From Paraburkholderia sp. BL10I2N1 (GTDB lineage Bacteria > Pseudomonadota > Gammaproteobacteria > Burkholderiales > Burkholderiaceae): a stretch of 64,000 bases of DNA. This document shows positions 26,930 through 35,921 of this stretch, piece by piece. The stretch lies in the NCBI RefSeq assembly GCF_004361815.1, contig NZ_SNWA01000002.1, positions 1,612,001 to 1,676,000 on the forward strand, written 5' to 3'. Position numbers and translations under genes: made by a program. The notes under the pieces are model-generated. The model did not search any database, had not been told where the DNA came from, and saw only the letters and a program-made list of their open reading frames with translations. Each line of letters begins with the position of its first letter. Within the stretch, counting starts at the first letter, position 1.

Positions 26930-28354
26930 TCATAGCGACACCTCGCGGCTCCGAACCTTATCGATGAAGCGCCACAACGCATCATCGGCCGAATACGGCA
27001 CATTGAAACGGAACCACGCGCTTGGCGTGTCGTCCGGTCGGAAATACGAGCCGGGGGCGAGCCAGATGCCGTCACGCAACGCGGCCGTTGCGATTTCACC
27101 AGCGCGCTCCGGCTCGACCGGCAGACGTGCCCATACGAAAAGCCCTGCGCGTGGCCGGTGAAACAGCTCGAGTCCGGCCGCATCGATGCGCTCCTCGAAC
27201 AGCGCGTGCGCAGCCTTCAGCCGCTCGTTCACGGTCTCGACATGGCGTGCATGACGGCCTTCGAGCAGGACCTTGTCGACGATCCGCTCGATCGCCTCCG
27301 ACGAGGTCAGGCCAACTGCCATCTTGGTGCGCGCCAGCTCGCGCAACACGTCGCGTTCGGCGACGACATAGCCGCAGCGCAACCCCGGCGTAACGGTCTT
27401 CGAAAAGCCGCTGACGTAGAGCACCCGTTGCAGCCCTTCCATCGCGGCAAGTAGCGGCGCACCGGGCGGCGCAAGTTCGCGGCTGACATCGTCCTCGATC
27501 ACCCACATGCGCTGCCGCTCGGCGATCTGCAACAGACGAAACGCTGACGCCATGCTGAGCGTCGCGCCGGTCGGGTTCTGCAGCGTCGTGTTGACGAAAA
27601 TCGCCTTCGGCCGGTGAGCGGTGACAAGCGTTTCGAGCATCTCGGTGTCGAGGCCTGCCGGCGTGCGCGGCACGCCGTGCACGACGAGTCCCGCCAGCTT
27701 GAGAATCTGCAGCAGGTTGCAGTAACCAGGATCTTCGACCAGTACCGTGTCGCCCGGGCGCAGCAGCGTGCGCACGATCAGGTCGAGCGCCTGGGTTGCG
27801 CCCTGGGTAAGCAGCACATTGGAGACGTCGACCGGCAGGCCGCGCCGGTCCAGTTGCTCGGCGATGCGCTCGCGCAGCGGCGCAAATCCATACGGATGGC
27901 CGTAGTCGGCGAACCGCCCGGCCGGCACGCGGCTCATCGCACGCAACGCATGATGCAGCCCGGAGCCGTTCACCCATTCGTTCGGCAACCAGCCGCAACC
28001 GGCCTTGATCGGCACCGAATGATCGACGAACACGTCGGACAGCAGCCAGGTCGCCGTGAGGCTGGGAGGCTGCCAGTCGGACGCACTGGCGCGCGTCGCC
28101 GGCGCGCCCGCAGTCGCCACGCGATAGCCGGAGCCGCGCCGCGCGGTCACGAGCCCCATCGAAACAAGGCGGTTGTACGCCTCCATCACAGTGAAGGTGC
28201 TTAGCTGATGCGTCTGCGCGAGCTGTCGGACCGACGGCAACAGCGCGCCGGAACGCAGCGACTGCGCCTCGATGGCTTCGGCAAAGCCTTGTACCAGCTG
28301 CTCGACAAGCGTTGGCGCGCTGCGGCGGTCGCGTTCCAGAGGTAGTTCGATCAT
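26930..28354 (-). CDS. MocR/PdxR-type GntR regulator with aminotransferase domain
   Basis: A 474-residue regulator: N-terminal GntR winged helix (LPSVRQLAQTHQLSTFTV and MEAYNRLVSMGLV) fused to a fold-type I aminotransferase-like domain. PLP-site motifs are VEDPGYCNLLQ, NTTLQNPTGATLS and SGFSKTVTPGLRCGYV, where the lysine would bind PLP. It is divergent from the omega-amino acid aminotransferase gene, with a 136-base shared control region. It most likely activates that gene in response to an amino compound such as beta-alanine or GABA. The start at 28354 (MIELPLERDRR) fits the family; the frame runs on to 28426, into the shared repeats. Confidence 0.92.
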   Translation of the reverse strand: MIELPLERDRRSAPTLVEQLVQGFAEAIEAQSLRSGALLPSVRQLAQTHQLSTFTVMEAYNRLVSMGLVTARRGSGYRVATAGAPATRASASDWQPPSLTATWLLSDVFVDHSVPIKAGCGWLPNEWVNGSGLHHALRAMSRVPAGRFADYGHPYGFAPLRERIAEQLDRRGLPVDVSNVLLTQGATQALDLIVRTLLRPGDTVLVEDPGYCNLLQILKLAGLVVHGVPRTPAGLDTEMLETLVTAHRPKAIFVNTTLQNPTGATLSMASAFRLLQIAERQRMWVIEDDVSRELAPPGAPLLAAMEGLQRVLYVSGFSKTVTPGLRCGYVVAERDVLRELARTKMAVGLTSSEAIERIVDKVLLEGRHARHVETVNERLKAAHALFEERIDAAGLELFHRPRAGLFVWARLPVEPERAGEIATAALRDGIWLAPGSYFRPDDTPSAWFRFNVPYSADDALWRFIDKVRSREVSL

Positions 28355-28379
28355 GGCGAAGGGGGCGTCGATAACCACT

Positions 28380-28430
28380 ACAGTTAAGGCCAATTTACCA
28401 GCACAGTTATCAGCGCAGTAAATCAACTGT
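28380..28430. promoter_or_regulatory. Candidate MocR binding repeats
   Basis: ACAGTTA occurs at 28380-28386 and again at 28403-28409, two direct repeats 23 bases apart. An inverted copy (AACTGT) lies at 28425-28430. MocR regulators are known to bind direct repeats in divergent promoters, and these fill the gap between the regulator and aminotransferase genes. Confidence 0.55.
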
Positions 28431-28490
28431 TTATGTCCGCCATTTAACCGCGGACGCTACAGTTTCGCTACCACTTCGAGGAGAAAACCT

Positions 28491-29819
28491 ATGACTTCGC
28501 GCCCCGTCATCGATGACCTGTCGTCATTCTGGATGCCGTTTACCGCCAACCGCCAGTTCAAGGCCGCGCCGCGCCTGCTGGAATCGGCGAAAGGCATGTA
28601 CTACCGCACGACCGACGGACGCGAGGTGCTGGACGGCTGCGCCGGCCTCTGGTGCGTGAACGCGGGGCACAGCCGCGCTGAGATCGTCGAGGCCATCACG
28701 AAGCAGATTTCGACGCTCGACTTCGCGCCGACCTTCCAGATGGGTCATCCGCTCGCGTTCGAAGCGGCATCGAAAGTCGCCGAACTGATGCCCGAAGGCC
28801 TGGACCGGATTTTCTTCACGAATTCGGGCTCCGAATCGGTCGATACCGCGCTGAAAATCGCGCTTGCGTACTACCGCGCCCGTGGCGAAGGGCAACGCAC
28901 GCGGCTGATCGGCCGTGAGCGCGGCTACCATGGCGTGGGCTTCGGCGGCATTTCAGTGGGCGGCATTTCGCCTAACCGCAAGACGTTTTCGGGCGCGCTT
29001 CTGCCTTCGGTCGATCATCTGCCGCACACGCACAACCTCGAACACAACGCGTTTTCGAAGGGACAACCGGCTTGGGGCGCACATCTTGCCGAAGAACTCG
29101 AACGCCTCGTCACGCTGCACGACGCGTCGACGATCGCCGCAGTCATCGTCGAGCCGGTCGCGGGTTCGACGGGCGTGCTGATCCCGCCGCAGGGCTATTT
29201 GCAGAAGCTGCGCGAAATCTGCACGAAACACGGCATTCTGCTAATTTTCGACGAGGTGATCACCGGTTTTGGTCGCCTCGGCAAGGCGACGGCCAGCGAA
29301 TATTTCGGCGTAACGCCGGATCTGCTGACCATGGCAAAGGCGATGAATAACGCGGCCATTCCGATGGGCGCGGTCGCGGCGAGCCGCACGATCCACGACA
29401 CGATCGTCAACAGCGGTGCGCCTGGCGCGATCGAACTCGCGCACGGCTACACGTATTCTGCACATCCGGCAGCAGCGGCCGCAGCGATCGCGACACTCGA
29501 TCTGTATCGCCGCGAAGATCTCTTCGCGCGCGCCCATGCGATGGCGCCGAAGTTCGAAAGCGCTGTCCACGCGCTGCGCGACGCGCCGTACGTGAAGGAC
29601 ATCCGCAATCTCGGCCTCGTGGCGGGCGTTGAACTGGAGTCACGCGCGGGCGCACCGGGCGCACGCGCCTATGAAGCCTTCCTCAAATGCTTCGAGGCAG
29701 GCGTCCTGATCCGCTTCACGGGCGATATCCTCGCGTTTTCGCCGCCGCTGATCATCGAGGAAGCGCAGATCGAGCGCATTTTCAGCACGGTTCGCGAAGC
29801 GCTGGCCAGCGTGCAATAA
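28491..29819 (+). CDS. Omega-amino acid:pyruvate aminotransferase (class III)
   Basis: A 442-residue PLP enzyme of class III. It has the FFTNSGSESVDTALK motif, IFDEVITGFGR with the PLP-contacting Asp, and the PLP lysine in TMAKAMNNA. Length and the N-terminal SFWMPFTANRQFK match beta-alanine:pyruvate transaminases. It transfers the amino group of beta-alanine or similar omega-amino acids to pyruvate in the cytoplasm. GAGGAGA precedes the ATG. The divergent MocR gene probably regulates it, and a good intrinsic terminator follows. Confidence 0.92.
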   Translation: MTSRPVIDDLSSFWMPFTANRQFKAAPRLLESAKGMYYRTTDGREVLDGCAGLWCVNAGHSRAEIVEAITKQISTLDFAPTFQMGHPLAFEAASKVAELMPEGLDRIFFTNSGSESVDTALKIALAYYRARGEGQRTRLIGRERGYHGVGFGGISVGGISPNRKTFSGALLPSVDHLPHTHNLEHNAFSKGQPAWGAHLAEELERLVTLHDASTIAAVIVEPVAGSTGVLIPPQGYLQKLREICTKHGILLIFDEVITGFGRLGKATASEYFGVTPDLLTMAKAMNNAAIPMGAVAASRTIHDTIVNSGAPGAIELAHGYTYSAHPAAAAAAIATLDLYRREDLFARAHAMAPKFESAVHALRDAPYVKDIRNLGLVAGVELESRAGAPGARAYEAFLKCFEAGVLIRFTGDILAFSPPLIIEEAQIERIFSTVREALASVQ

Positions 29820-29859
29820 CGCACGCGGCAGCGCCACGCACGCTCAGTGATGAGCGCGG

Positions 29860-29887
29860 GCGGTCCTGGTATGGGCCGCTTTTTTTT
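29860..29887 (+). terminator. Intrinsic terminator of the aminotransferase gene
   Basis: GCGGTCC pairs with GGGCCGC (one G-U pair) around TGGTAT, followed directly by eight T residues on the plus strand, 40 bases after the stop codon. Confidence 0.85.
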
Positions 29888-30080
29888 GCGGCTGCCGAAC
29901 GGCCGGCGGCGCCCTTCGTCGAGGCTGCCTGTATGCCCGGCGCCTTGTCCGCGCATTTATCCGCGCGGGCACGTGACGAGGCCAGGCCCGACTTCAACAA
30001 AGGGTGCGCTCGATGCTTGTAGCGCCTATTGTTAGAGCAGGGACCGGCTCCGTATGCCCGGTCTGTCGGGAGACGCCACC

Positions 30081-30332
30081 ATGAAACCACCATCGATACG
30101 CGCGGGCACCCACATCGAAGGCGTTCACTGGATCGCCGAATATATCGAAGCGGCCCATGAAATCCGCTTATATCGCGAAGGGCAGGAAGTCGATGTTCAC
30201 GACGCGCCGTCGGCGCTCTTTGGCGACGAAGAGAACGCCGGTTCGAAAAGCAGCCGTGATCACCGGGCCGCTGAAGCCGCCGTTCTCGCTTATCTTCGCC
30301 ACTTCGTCGCCGAGCACGATCACGAGCAATAG
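30081..30332 (+). CDS. Small hypothetical protein
   Basis: An 83-residue acidic, soluble protein starting MKPPSIRAGTHIEGVHWIAE and ending in a His/Glu-rich tail (FVAEHDHEQ). GGGAG lies about 9 bases upstream of the ATG, and the frame shows normal third-position GC bias. I do not recognise a domain. It lies alone between the aminotransferase terminator and the convergent livK-type gene. Confidence 0.5.
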   Translation: MKPPSIRAGTHIEGVHWIAEYIEAAHEIRLYREGQEVDVHDAPSALFGDEENAGSKSSRDHRAAEAAVLAYLRHFVAEHDHEQ

Positions 30333-30399
30333 CACGCGCTGCGCGCCAACCGCGCGCGGCAGCGATCATCGACGCCCCCGCGCGACGGCCACGCAACGC

Positions 30400-31608
30400 T
30401 TACTCTGCCGTGCGCAGCTTCTTCACTTCGGCGTCTGACGGTTGCACGCTCGCGCCGTCGATGTAGCGATACGTCGTCATCACGCCCTTGCCGTCCTTCA
30501 CGCCGGTCACGCCCACATAGGCGCCCATCGTCGACTGATTGTCCTGCGTGCGATACGTGATCGGCCCGAACGGCGTGTCGACACCGAGCCCCTTGAACGC
30601 GGCAGCCAGCTTGTCTGGATCGGTCGAACCGGCTTTCTTCAGTCCGGCCGCAATCGACATCAAGGCCGAATAGCCCACCACCGATCCCAGCCGCGGATAG
30701 TCGTGGTACTTCGCCTGATACGCATCGACGAACTTCCTGTTCGCCGCGGTATCGATCGAATACCAGGGGTAGCCCGTCACGATCCAGCCTGTCGGCGCTT
30801 CGGCGCCCAGCGGATCGAGATAGTCCGGCTCGCCGGTCAGCAGCGATACGACGCTGCGGTCCTTGAAGAGACCACGTGTATTGCCTTCACGCACGAACTT
30901 GCCGAGGTCGGCGCCAAACAGCACGTTGAAAATCGCATCGGGTTTCGCGTCGGCCAGCGCCTGCGTCACTGCACCGGCATCGAGCTTGCCGAGCGGCGTC
31001 GCCTGTTCGGTGACGAATTCGACGTCCGGTTGCGCGGCCTTCATCAGCTTCTTGAACGTGGCGACCGCCGATTGCCCATACTCATAGTTCGGATAGACGA
31101 GTGCCCAGCGCTTCCTGTTGAGCTTCACCGCCTCGGGCACCAGCATCGCGACCTGCATATACGTCGACGGGCGCAGACGGTACGTGTATTTGTTGCCGTC
31201 GGCCCAGACGATCTTGTCAGTGAGCGGTTCGGCGGCAAGGAAAAAGATCTTCTTCTGCTTCGCGAAGTCGGACAGCGCCAGGCCCGTGTTCGACAGGAAG
31301 CCGCCAAACAGCAACTGCACCTGTTCGTTTGCGATCAGTTCCTGGGCGACGCGAATGGTATCGCCCGGGTTGCCGTTATCGTCGCGAGAGATCACTTCCA
31401 GCTGCTTGCCGAGCACGCCGCCCCCCGCGTTGATCTGCTCGAGCGCGAGGTTCCAGCCGTTCTTGTACGGGCCCAGAAAGGCCGGTTGTGCCTTGTAGCT
31501 ATTGATTTCACCGATCTTGATCGTCTGCTGCGCCGTGGCGCCGAGCGCCGTCAGCGATAGCGTCAACGAGACAGTCAAGCGAGAGATCCATCCTGCGCGC
31601 GTGGTCAT
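30400..31608 (-). CDS. livK: Branched-chain-type ABC transporter substrate-binding protein
   Basis: A 402-residue periplasmic binding protein (Peripla_BP_6, type I fold) with a Sec signal peptide (about 1-26, LGATA). The mature part begins IKIGEINSYKAQPAFLGPYK. GGAGAAAAG lies just before the ATG at 31608; the longer open frame to 31947 is not supported. It is the last gene of the operon that also holds the matching permease and ATPases (37-40.6 kb), 142 bases after the molybdenum hydroxylase gene. Proteins of this class also carry aromatic acids, amides and urea, so it may bind the pyridine substrate. Confidence 0.92.
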   Translation of the reverse strand: MTTRAGWISRLTVSLTLSLTALGATAQQTIKIGEINSYKAQPAFLGPYKNGWNLALEQINAGGGVLGKQLEVISRDDNGNPGDTIRVAQELIANEQVQLLFGGFLSNTGLALSDFAKQKKIFFLAAEPLTDKIVWADGNKYTYRLRPSTYMQVAMLVPEAVKLNRKRWALVYPNYEYGQSAVATFKKLMKAAQPDVEFVTEQATPLGKLDAGAVTQALADAKPDAIFNVLFGADLGKFVREGNTRGLFKDRSVVSLLTGEPDYLDPLGAEAPTGWIVTGYPWYSIDTAANRKFVDAYQAKYHDYPRLGSVVGYSALMSIAAGLKKAGSTDPDKLAAAFKGLGVDTPFGPITYRTQDNQSTMGAYVGVTGVKDGKGVMTTYRYIDGASVQPSDAEVKKLRTAE

Positions 31609-31750
31609 GCTTTTCTCCGTTATCAGGGGGATTGCGGGAATGCTGCGAGTTCGGGTCCGGCCAGGTTCAGTGCTCAGTGCAAGGTCCAGCAGAAGGCGGG
31701 CCAGGCTGGTCAAGCGATGCGCCGCGCGAGCCGCCGCGTGAACCGACATG

Positions 31751-34700
31751 CTAATTGGCCTGCGCATCAGTCCGCGAATCGGCCCGAATCCGCGCGACCG
31801 CAGCCTCGACGTTCTGCCATGCGGGCTTGCCGCCCGCGAACTGCTGCCGCAGGTGCGCCACGAGTTCGGCGACCTGGGCATCGTTGAAGCTGTCGCGGTA
31901 AGCCGGCATCGTACCGAGATCCGGTTGCGCAGGCGAGCCAATCCCATCGAGAATCACGCGTATCAGGTTGTCCGGCGTTGCGCTGTGCAGGTTCGTGTTG
32001 AGCGCAAGCGACGGATGCGCGCCAAAAAGTTGCGGCCCGCTGCCCATGTGGTGACACGCGGCGCAGGCGCCGTCGAAGAGCTTCGCACCGAGGCTGGAGG
32101 CGGACTCCATAGCGGTTGCGGAGCTGGCCTTCTCGTACTCGCGGGCGAGTGCCTGCGGATCCGCGTTCGGTTCGGTGGGATTGAGCGACGCGAGGTAGGT
32201 TGCCATCGCGCGAACGTCGGCGTCGGGCAACGCCGACAGTTCGCTGACCACGGCCGCCATCGGGCCCGCCGCCACACCGTGCAGCTTCGCGTGACCGAAG
32301 CGCAGGTAGCTGAACAGCTCGTCTTCAGTCCAGGGCACCGGCACGTCTGAGCTTGTCGTGAGCGCTGGCGCCTGCCAGCCGTCGGCGGTACCGCCCGACA
32401 GAAACGCCGCGCCGGTCTTCTCTGCGCCTAGCGCGTTGCGCGGCGTATGACAGGCGCTGCAATGGCCGAGTCCGTTGACGAGATACGCGCCGCGATTCCA
32501 CTGCGCAGTCTGCTCGGGATCGTGGGCAACCGTGTTCCGGCCGAGAAACAGGCCGTTCCAGACAGCCATCAACGGCCGCACGTTGAACGGGAAGGCGAGA
32601 TTCGTTTCGGGAGGCCGCGAGCGGACCGGGGTCTGCGACATCAGGTAAGCGTAAAGCGCTTTCAGGTCGTCGTCGGAGACGTTCTTGAACGACGTGTACG
32701 GAAACGCGGGATACAGGTGCCGGCCATCGCGATGGATGCCCTGACGCATGGCACGCGTGAACGCATCGAGGGACCAGTTGCCGATGCCCGTCTGCGCGTC
32801 CGGCGTGATGTTCGTGCTGTACACGGTGCCGAACGGCGTCTCGAGCGGCAGGCCCCCCGCATTCGGCACGCCATTGTGCGCAGTGTGGCAAACGGCGCAA
32901 TCGCCTGCGGCGGCGAGCACCTTTCCGCGTGCGACCAGGTCCGGGGCGAACGCGCTTGCAAGCGGCGGTGTGATGGGTGCGAGGGGCTGTGGCGCAAGCG
33001 ACATCGCACCGAGCAGGCCCGCTGCGCCTGCTGCCAGCGCGCCGAGCAGGCCGGGCAAACCGAAGCGCCAGCGTTTCTTGCGGCGGGCCGCTTTCTCTTC
33101 CGCCTGCGCATCGGCCAGTGCGGCGCGGATCACATCCGGCGTAAAGGGCGGCCGGCGAAAGCGCACGCCGGTCGCGTCGAACAACGCATTCGCGATGGCA
33201 GCCGCACCAGGCAACGACGCGGATTCGCCGGTGCCCATCGGCGGCTCGCCGTGACGCGGCATCATCAGCACATCGATCACGGGCACTTCGCGGAACGTCA
33301 GGATCGGATAGGCGCCCCACTCCTGACTCGTGACCGCCGTGCCGCCGAACGTCACGCGCTCCTTCAACGCACGGCTGGTCGCCTGAATCACGTTGCCGTG
33401 GATCTGATGGCGCACGCCGTCGGGATTCACCATCGTCCCCGTGTCCTGCCCGACGACGACGCGCTTCACAGCCATCTCGCCACTCTTCCTGTTGACCTCG
33501 ATATCGGCGACCCAGGCTGCCCATGCCGCACCGAAGCCCGGAAACTTGCTGTGCACGTAGCGGGCGTACGCGAACCCGCGTCCATGTGCGATGTCGTTCT
33601 GCTCATCGCCCATGTCTTCGTCCCGCTTGAGCGTCATGGCGCGCGGCGCCCACCCGGCTTTTTCCGCAGTGGCCTTCACAAGATCGATCGCACGCGGATC
33701 GGTCAGGTGCTGCAAACGAAATTCAACAGGGTCGATGCCTGCTTCAGCAGCAAGTTCGTCGATGAACGATTCGTGCGCGAACGTATTCGGCAACGCAGAC
33801 ACGCCACGCAGCCATGAGGCTCGCACGATCGGCGGCGTGTCGTCGCAGACCACACGCATCGACTGATAGTCGTACGGCGGCACCGCCGTACGGTCGCCCA
33901 TTTCAAATACCTGCGGCTGCGGGGGAATCGCGCCAGTCAACAGCAATGCGAGCGTGGGCGCGTCGTTCGATGGGTAACGGGTCGCGAAGTCATAGCCCGT
34001 CAGCACGCCGTTTGCATCGACCGCGCCGCGCACATCCATCAATTGCGCCGCGCCTTTTGGCTCCCATGCGTGTTCGTCTTCCCGCGACAGTTGCACACGC
34101 ACCGGCTTGCCCACTGCACGCGACAGAAGCGCTGCGTCGGCGGCAACGTCGTCGGCGCAGTTGCGGCCGTAGCAGCCCGCCGCTTCCATTCTGACGACCT
34201 CGATCTGCGTTTCATCGAGCGAGAGGAGCAGCGCAAGGTCCGCCCTCAGTGAATGGGGATTCTGCGTGCCCGACCAGACCTTGAGCGTCCCATCACGATA
34301 GTCGGCGACCGCACAGGACGGCCCGATCGATGCATGCATCTGAAACGGCCATACGTAGGTGCGTTCCAGCATTTTGGCTTCGTTCGCGAGCGCCGCATCG
34401 ACGTCGCCCTCGATCAGCAGATCGCGACGCTTCGCCGGATTCCCTCGCAACGCGGCTTCGACTTCTTCGCTGCTATCGAGTGCGGGGATGCCTTCTACAG
34501 GTTTCCATCGCACATCGAGTCGCTTCGCCGCATTCTGCGCGACCTCTTCGCGCTCTGCCACGATACCGACGAAATCCCGAATCACAACAACCTTCGCGAT
34601 ACCTGGCATATCGCTCACGGACGCTTCATCGACATGCACGAGGCTATTGCCGATGAAATCGCCCTGTGCGATGCCCGCATACGGCGGGCGCACCACACGC

Positions 34701-35398
34701 CCATGCAGCATGCCCGGCACGCGCACGTCGTGAACGAAGGTCAGCTCGCCCGTGGCTTTAGCCGGAATGTCGACACGCGGTGTACTTCTGCCGACGATGC
34801 GGTATTCGTCCGGCGACTTCACCGGCGTCTCCGGCGAGAGCTTCAACTCGATACGCCGCCCTGCGATGAGTTCAGCGTAGCCAATGCCTTCTGCGATATC
34901 GCCGCCCAGGCGGTGCACGATGCCATCGCGCACATCGAGCGATTCCGCGCTCACATTCCAGCGTTGCGCCGCCTCTCGGACGAGAAACTGCCGCGCCTGA
35001 GCCGCAGCCTGACGCAGCGGAACCGCCGAAATCTGGATCGTCGCGCTTGCGATCGTCGGCCCCTGGTTCGGCGCATCAACGGTGTGCCCCAGCACCATGC
35101 CAACTCGCGTCAGCGGCACATCGAGTTCTTCCGCGACGATCTGCGCAAGCGCGGTGTCGATCCCCGTGCCTAGATCGACGTGCCCGTTGAACGCGACCAC
35201 GCTGCCGTCACCGCGTACCGCGAGGAACAGATCGGGTTCGGTCGGCACGTGTGACGACCTCGAACCCGGTTGCCCGCTCGCAGGCCTGGCAGGCGCCTGC
35301 GGCGGCCGCGTGACGATCAGCACGTTCGTGCTGTCGAACAACATCTGGCGCGATACAGGCTCGCGACGGCGATCGACGCTGAAGTCCGGCCCGGTCAT
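31751..35398 (-). CDS. nicB: NicB-type molybdopterin hydroxylase subunit fused to three cytochrome c domains
   Basis: A 1215-residue protein. Residues about 40-740 are a xanthine dehydrogenase-type molybdopterin domain, with MGTGESASLPGAAAIANAL providing the catalytic glutamate. A transmembrane helix follows at about 779-800. Then come three c-type heme domains with CAVCH (834), CSACH (980) and CAACH (1112). This architecture matches the nicotinate dehydrogenase large subunit NicB and related isoquinoline/aldehyde oxidoreductases. These hydroxylate a ring carbon with water and pass electrons through hemes to the respiratory chain. The start overlaps the small-subunit stop as ATGA. Hydroxylation of nicotinate at C6 is inferred from the enamidase and 6-hydroxynicotinate reductase neighbours. 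Confidence 0.88.
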   Translation of the reverse strand: MTGPDFSVDRRREPVSRQMLFDSTNVLIVTRPPQAPARPASGQPGSRSSHVPTEPDLFLAVRGDGSVVAFNGHVDLGTGIDTALAQIVAEELDVPLTRVGMVLGHTVDAPNQGPTIASATIQISAVPLRQAAAQARQFLVREAAQRWNVSAESLDVRDGIVHRLGGDIAEGIGYAELIAGRRIELKLSPETPVKSPDEYRIVGRSTPRVDIPAKATGELTFVHDVRVPGMLHGRVVRPPYAGIAQGDFIGNSLVHVDEASVSDMPGIAKVVVIRDFVGIVAEREEVAQNAAKRLDVRWKPVEGIPALDSSEEVEAALRGNPAKRRDLLIEGDVDAALANEAKMLERTYVWPFQMHASIGPSCAVADYRDGTLKVWSGTQNPHSLRADLALLLSLDETQIEVVRMEAAGCYGRNCADDVAADAALLSRAVGKPVRVQLSREDEHAWEPKGAAQLMDVRGAVDANGVLTGYDFATRYPSNDAPTLALLLTGAIPPQPQVFEMGDRTAVPPYDYQSMRVVCDDTPPIVRASWLRGVSALPNTFAHESFIDELAAEAGIDPVEFRLQHLTDPRAIDLVKATAEKAGWAPRAMTLKRDEDMGDEQNDIAHGRGFAYARYVHSKFPGFGAAWAAWVADIEVNRKSGEMAVKRVVVGQDTGTMVNPDGVRHQIHGNVIQATSRALKERVTFGGTAVTSQEWGAYPILTFREVPVIDVLMMPRHGEPPMGTGESASLPGAAAIANALFDATGVRFRRPPFTPDVIRAALADAQAEEKAARRKKRWRFGLPGLLGALAAGAAGLLGAMSLAPQPLAPITPPLASAFAPDLVARGKVLAAAGDCAVCHTAHNGVPNAGGLPLETPFGTVYSTNITPDAQTGIGNWSLDAFTRAMRQGIHRDGRHLYPAFPYTSFKNVSDDDLKALYAYLMSQTPVRSRPPETNLAFPFNVRPLMAVWNGLFLGRNTVAHDPEQTAQWNRGAYLVNGLGHCSACHTPRNALGAEKTGAAFLSGGTADGWQAPALTTSSDVPVPWTEDELFSYLRFGHAKLHGVAAGPMAAVVSELSALPDADVRAMATYLASLNPTEPNADPQALAREYEKASSATAMESASSLGAKLFDGACAACHHMGSGPQLFGAHPSLALNTNLHSATPDNLIRVILDGIGSPAQPDLGTMPAYRDSFNDAQVAELVAHLRQQFAGGKPAWQNVEAAVARIRADSRTDAQAN

Positions 35399-35898
35399 GC
35401 GTGGCCTCCGGCGCTTTCATGCCGCGCGGCAAGCAGTTCGGCCGCGCGCTGCACGGCACGCACGATCTCGACGTGCGTGCCGCAGCGACAAAGATTGCGC
35501 GACAGCTCCCGCCGGATCACGTCGACGTTCGGATGCGGATCGCGGTCGAGCAACGCCTTTGCGGTCATGATCATGCCGTTCAGACAGTAGCCGCATTGCG
35601 CGGCCTGTTCTTCGATGAAGGCCTGCTGAACCGGATGCAGCGCATGGCGTGTGCCCAGACCTTCGAGCGTCGTGATCTCGCGGCCCTGCGCGACCCTGGC
35701 GGTGGTCACGCAGGCACGCGTCGGCATGCCGTCCAGCAAAACGGTGCAGGCACCGCATTCGCCCAGGCCGCAGCCGAACTTCGGGCCATTCAACTCCAGA
35801 TCGTTACGCAACAGGTAGAGCAGAGGCGTGTCGACGTCAGCGTCAACGCGGTGCGTTGCGCCGTTCACGTTGAGCGTCAGTGGCATCAGGCGGTTCAT
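35395..35898 (-). CDS. nicA: NicA-type [2Fe-2S] subunit of the molybdenum hydroxylase
   Basis: A 167-residue xanthine dehydrogenase family iron-sulfur protein. The plant-type [2Fe-2S] cluster is CGLGECGACTVLL plus a later Cys (RACVTT). The second, helical [2Fe-2S] cluster uses CGYC and CRC. It passes electrons from the molybdenum centre to the heme-bearing large subunit. It is 23 bases after the enamidase-like gene and overlaps the large-subunit gene by four bases. A second ATG at 35886 could also be the start; neither has a strong ribosome site. Confidence 0.92.
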   Translation of the reverse strand: MNRLMPLTLNVNGATHRVDADVDTPLLYLLRNDLELNGPKFGCGLGECGACTVLLDGMPTRACVTTARVAQGREITTLEGLGTRHALHPVQQAFIEEQAAQCGYCLNGMIMTAKALLDRDPHPNVDVIRRELSRNLCRCGTHVEIVRAVQRAAELLAARHESAGGHA

Positions 35899-35921
35899 CG
35901 CGTGAACGTGCGTGCGGACGC

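Noticed and set aside
32447..33817. Plus-strand frame opposite the NicB-type gene
   Set aside because: No recognisable motif, and the opposite strand carries molybdopterin and heme motifs in frame.
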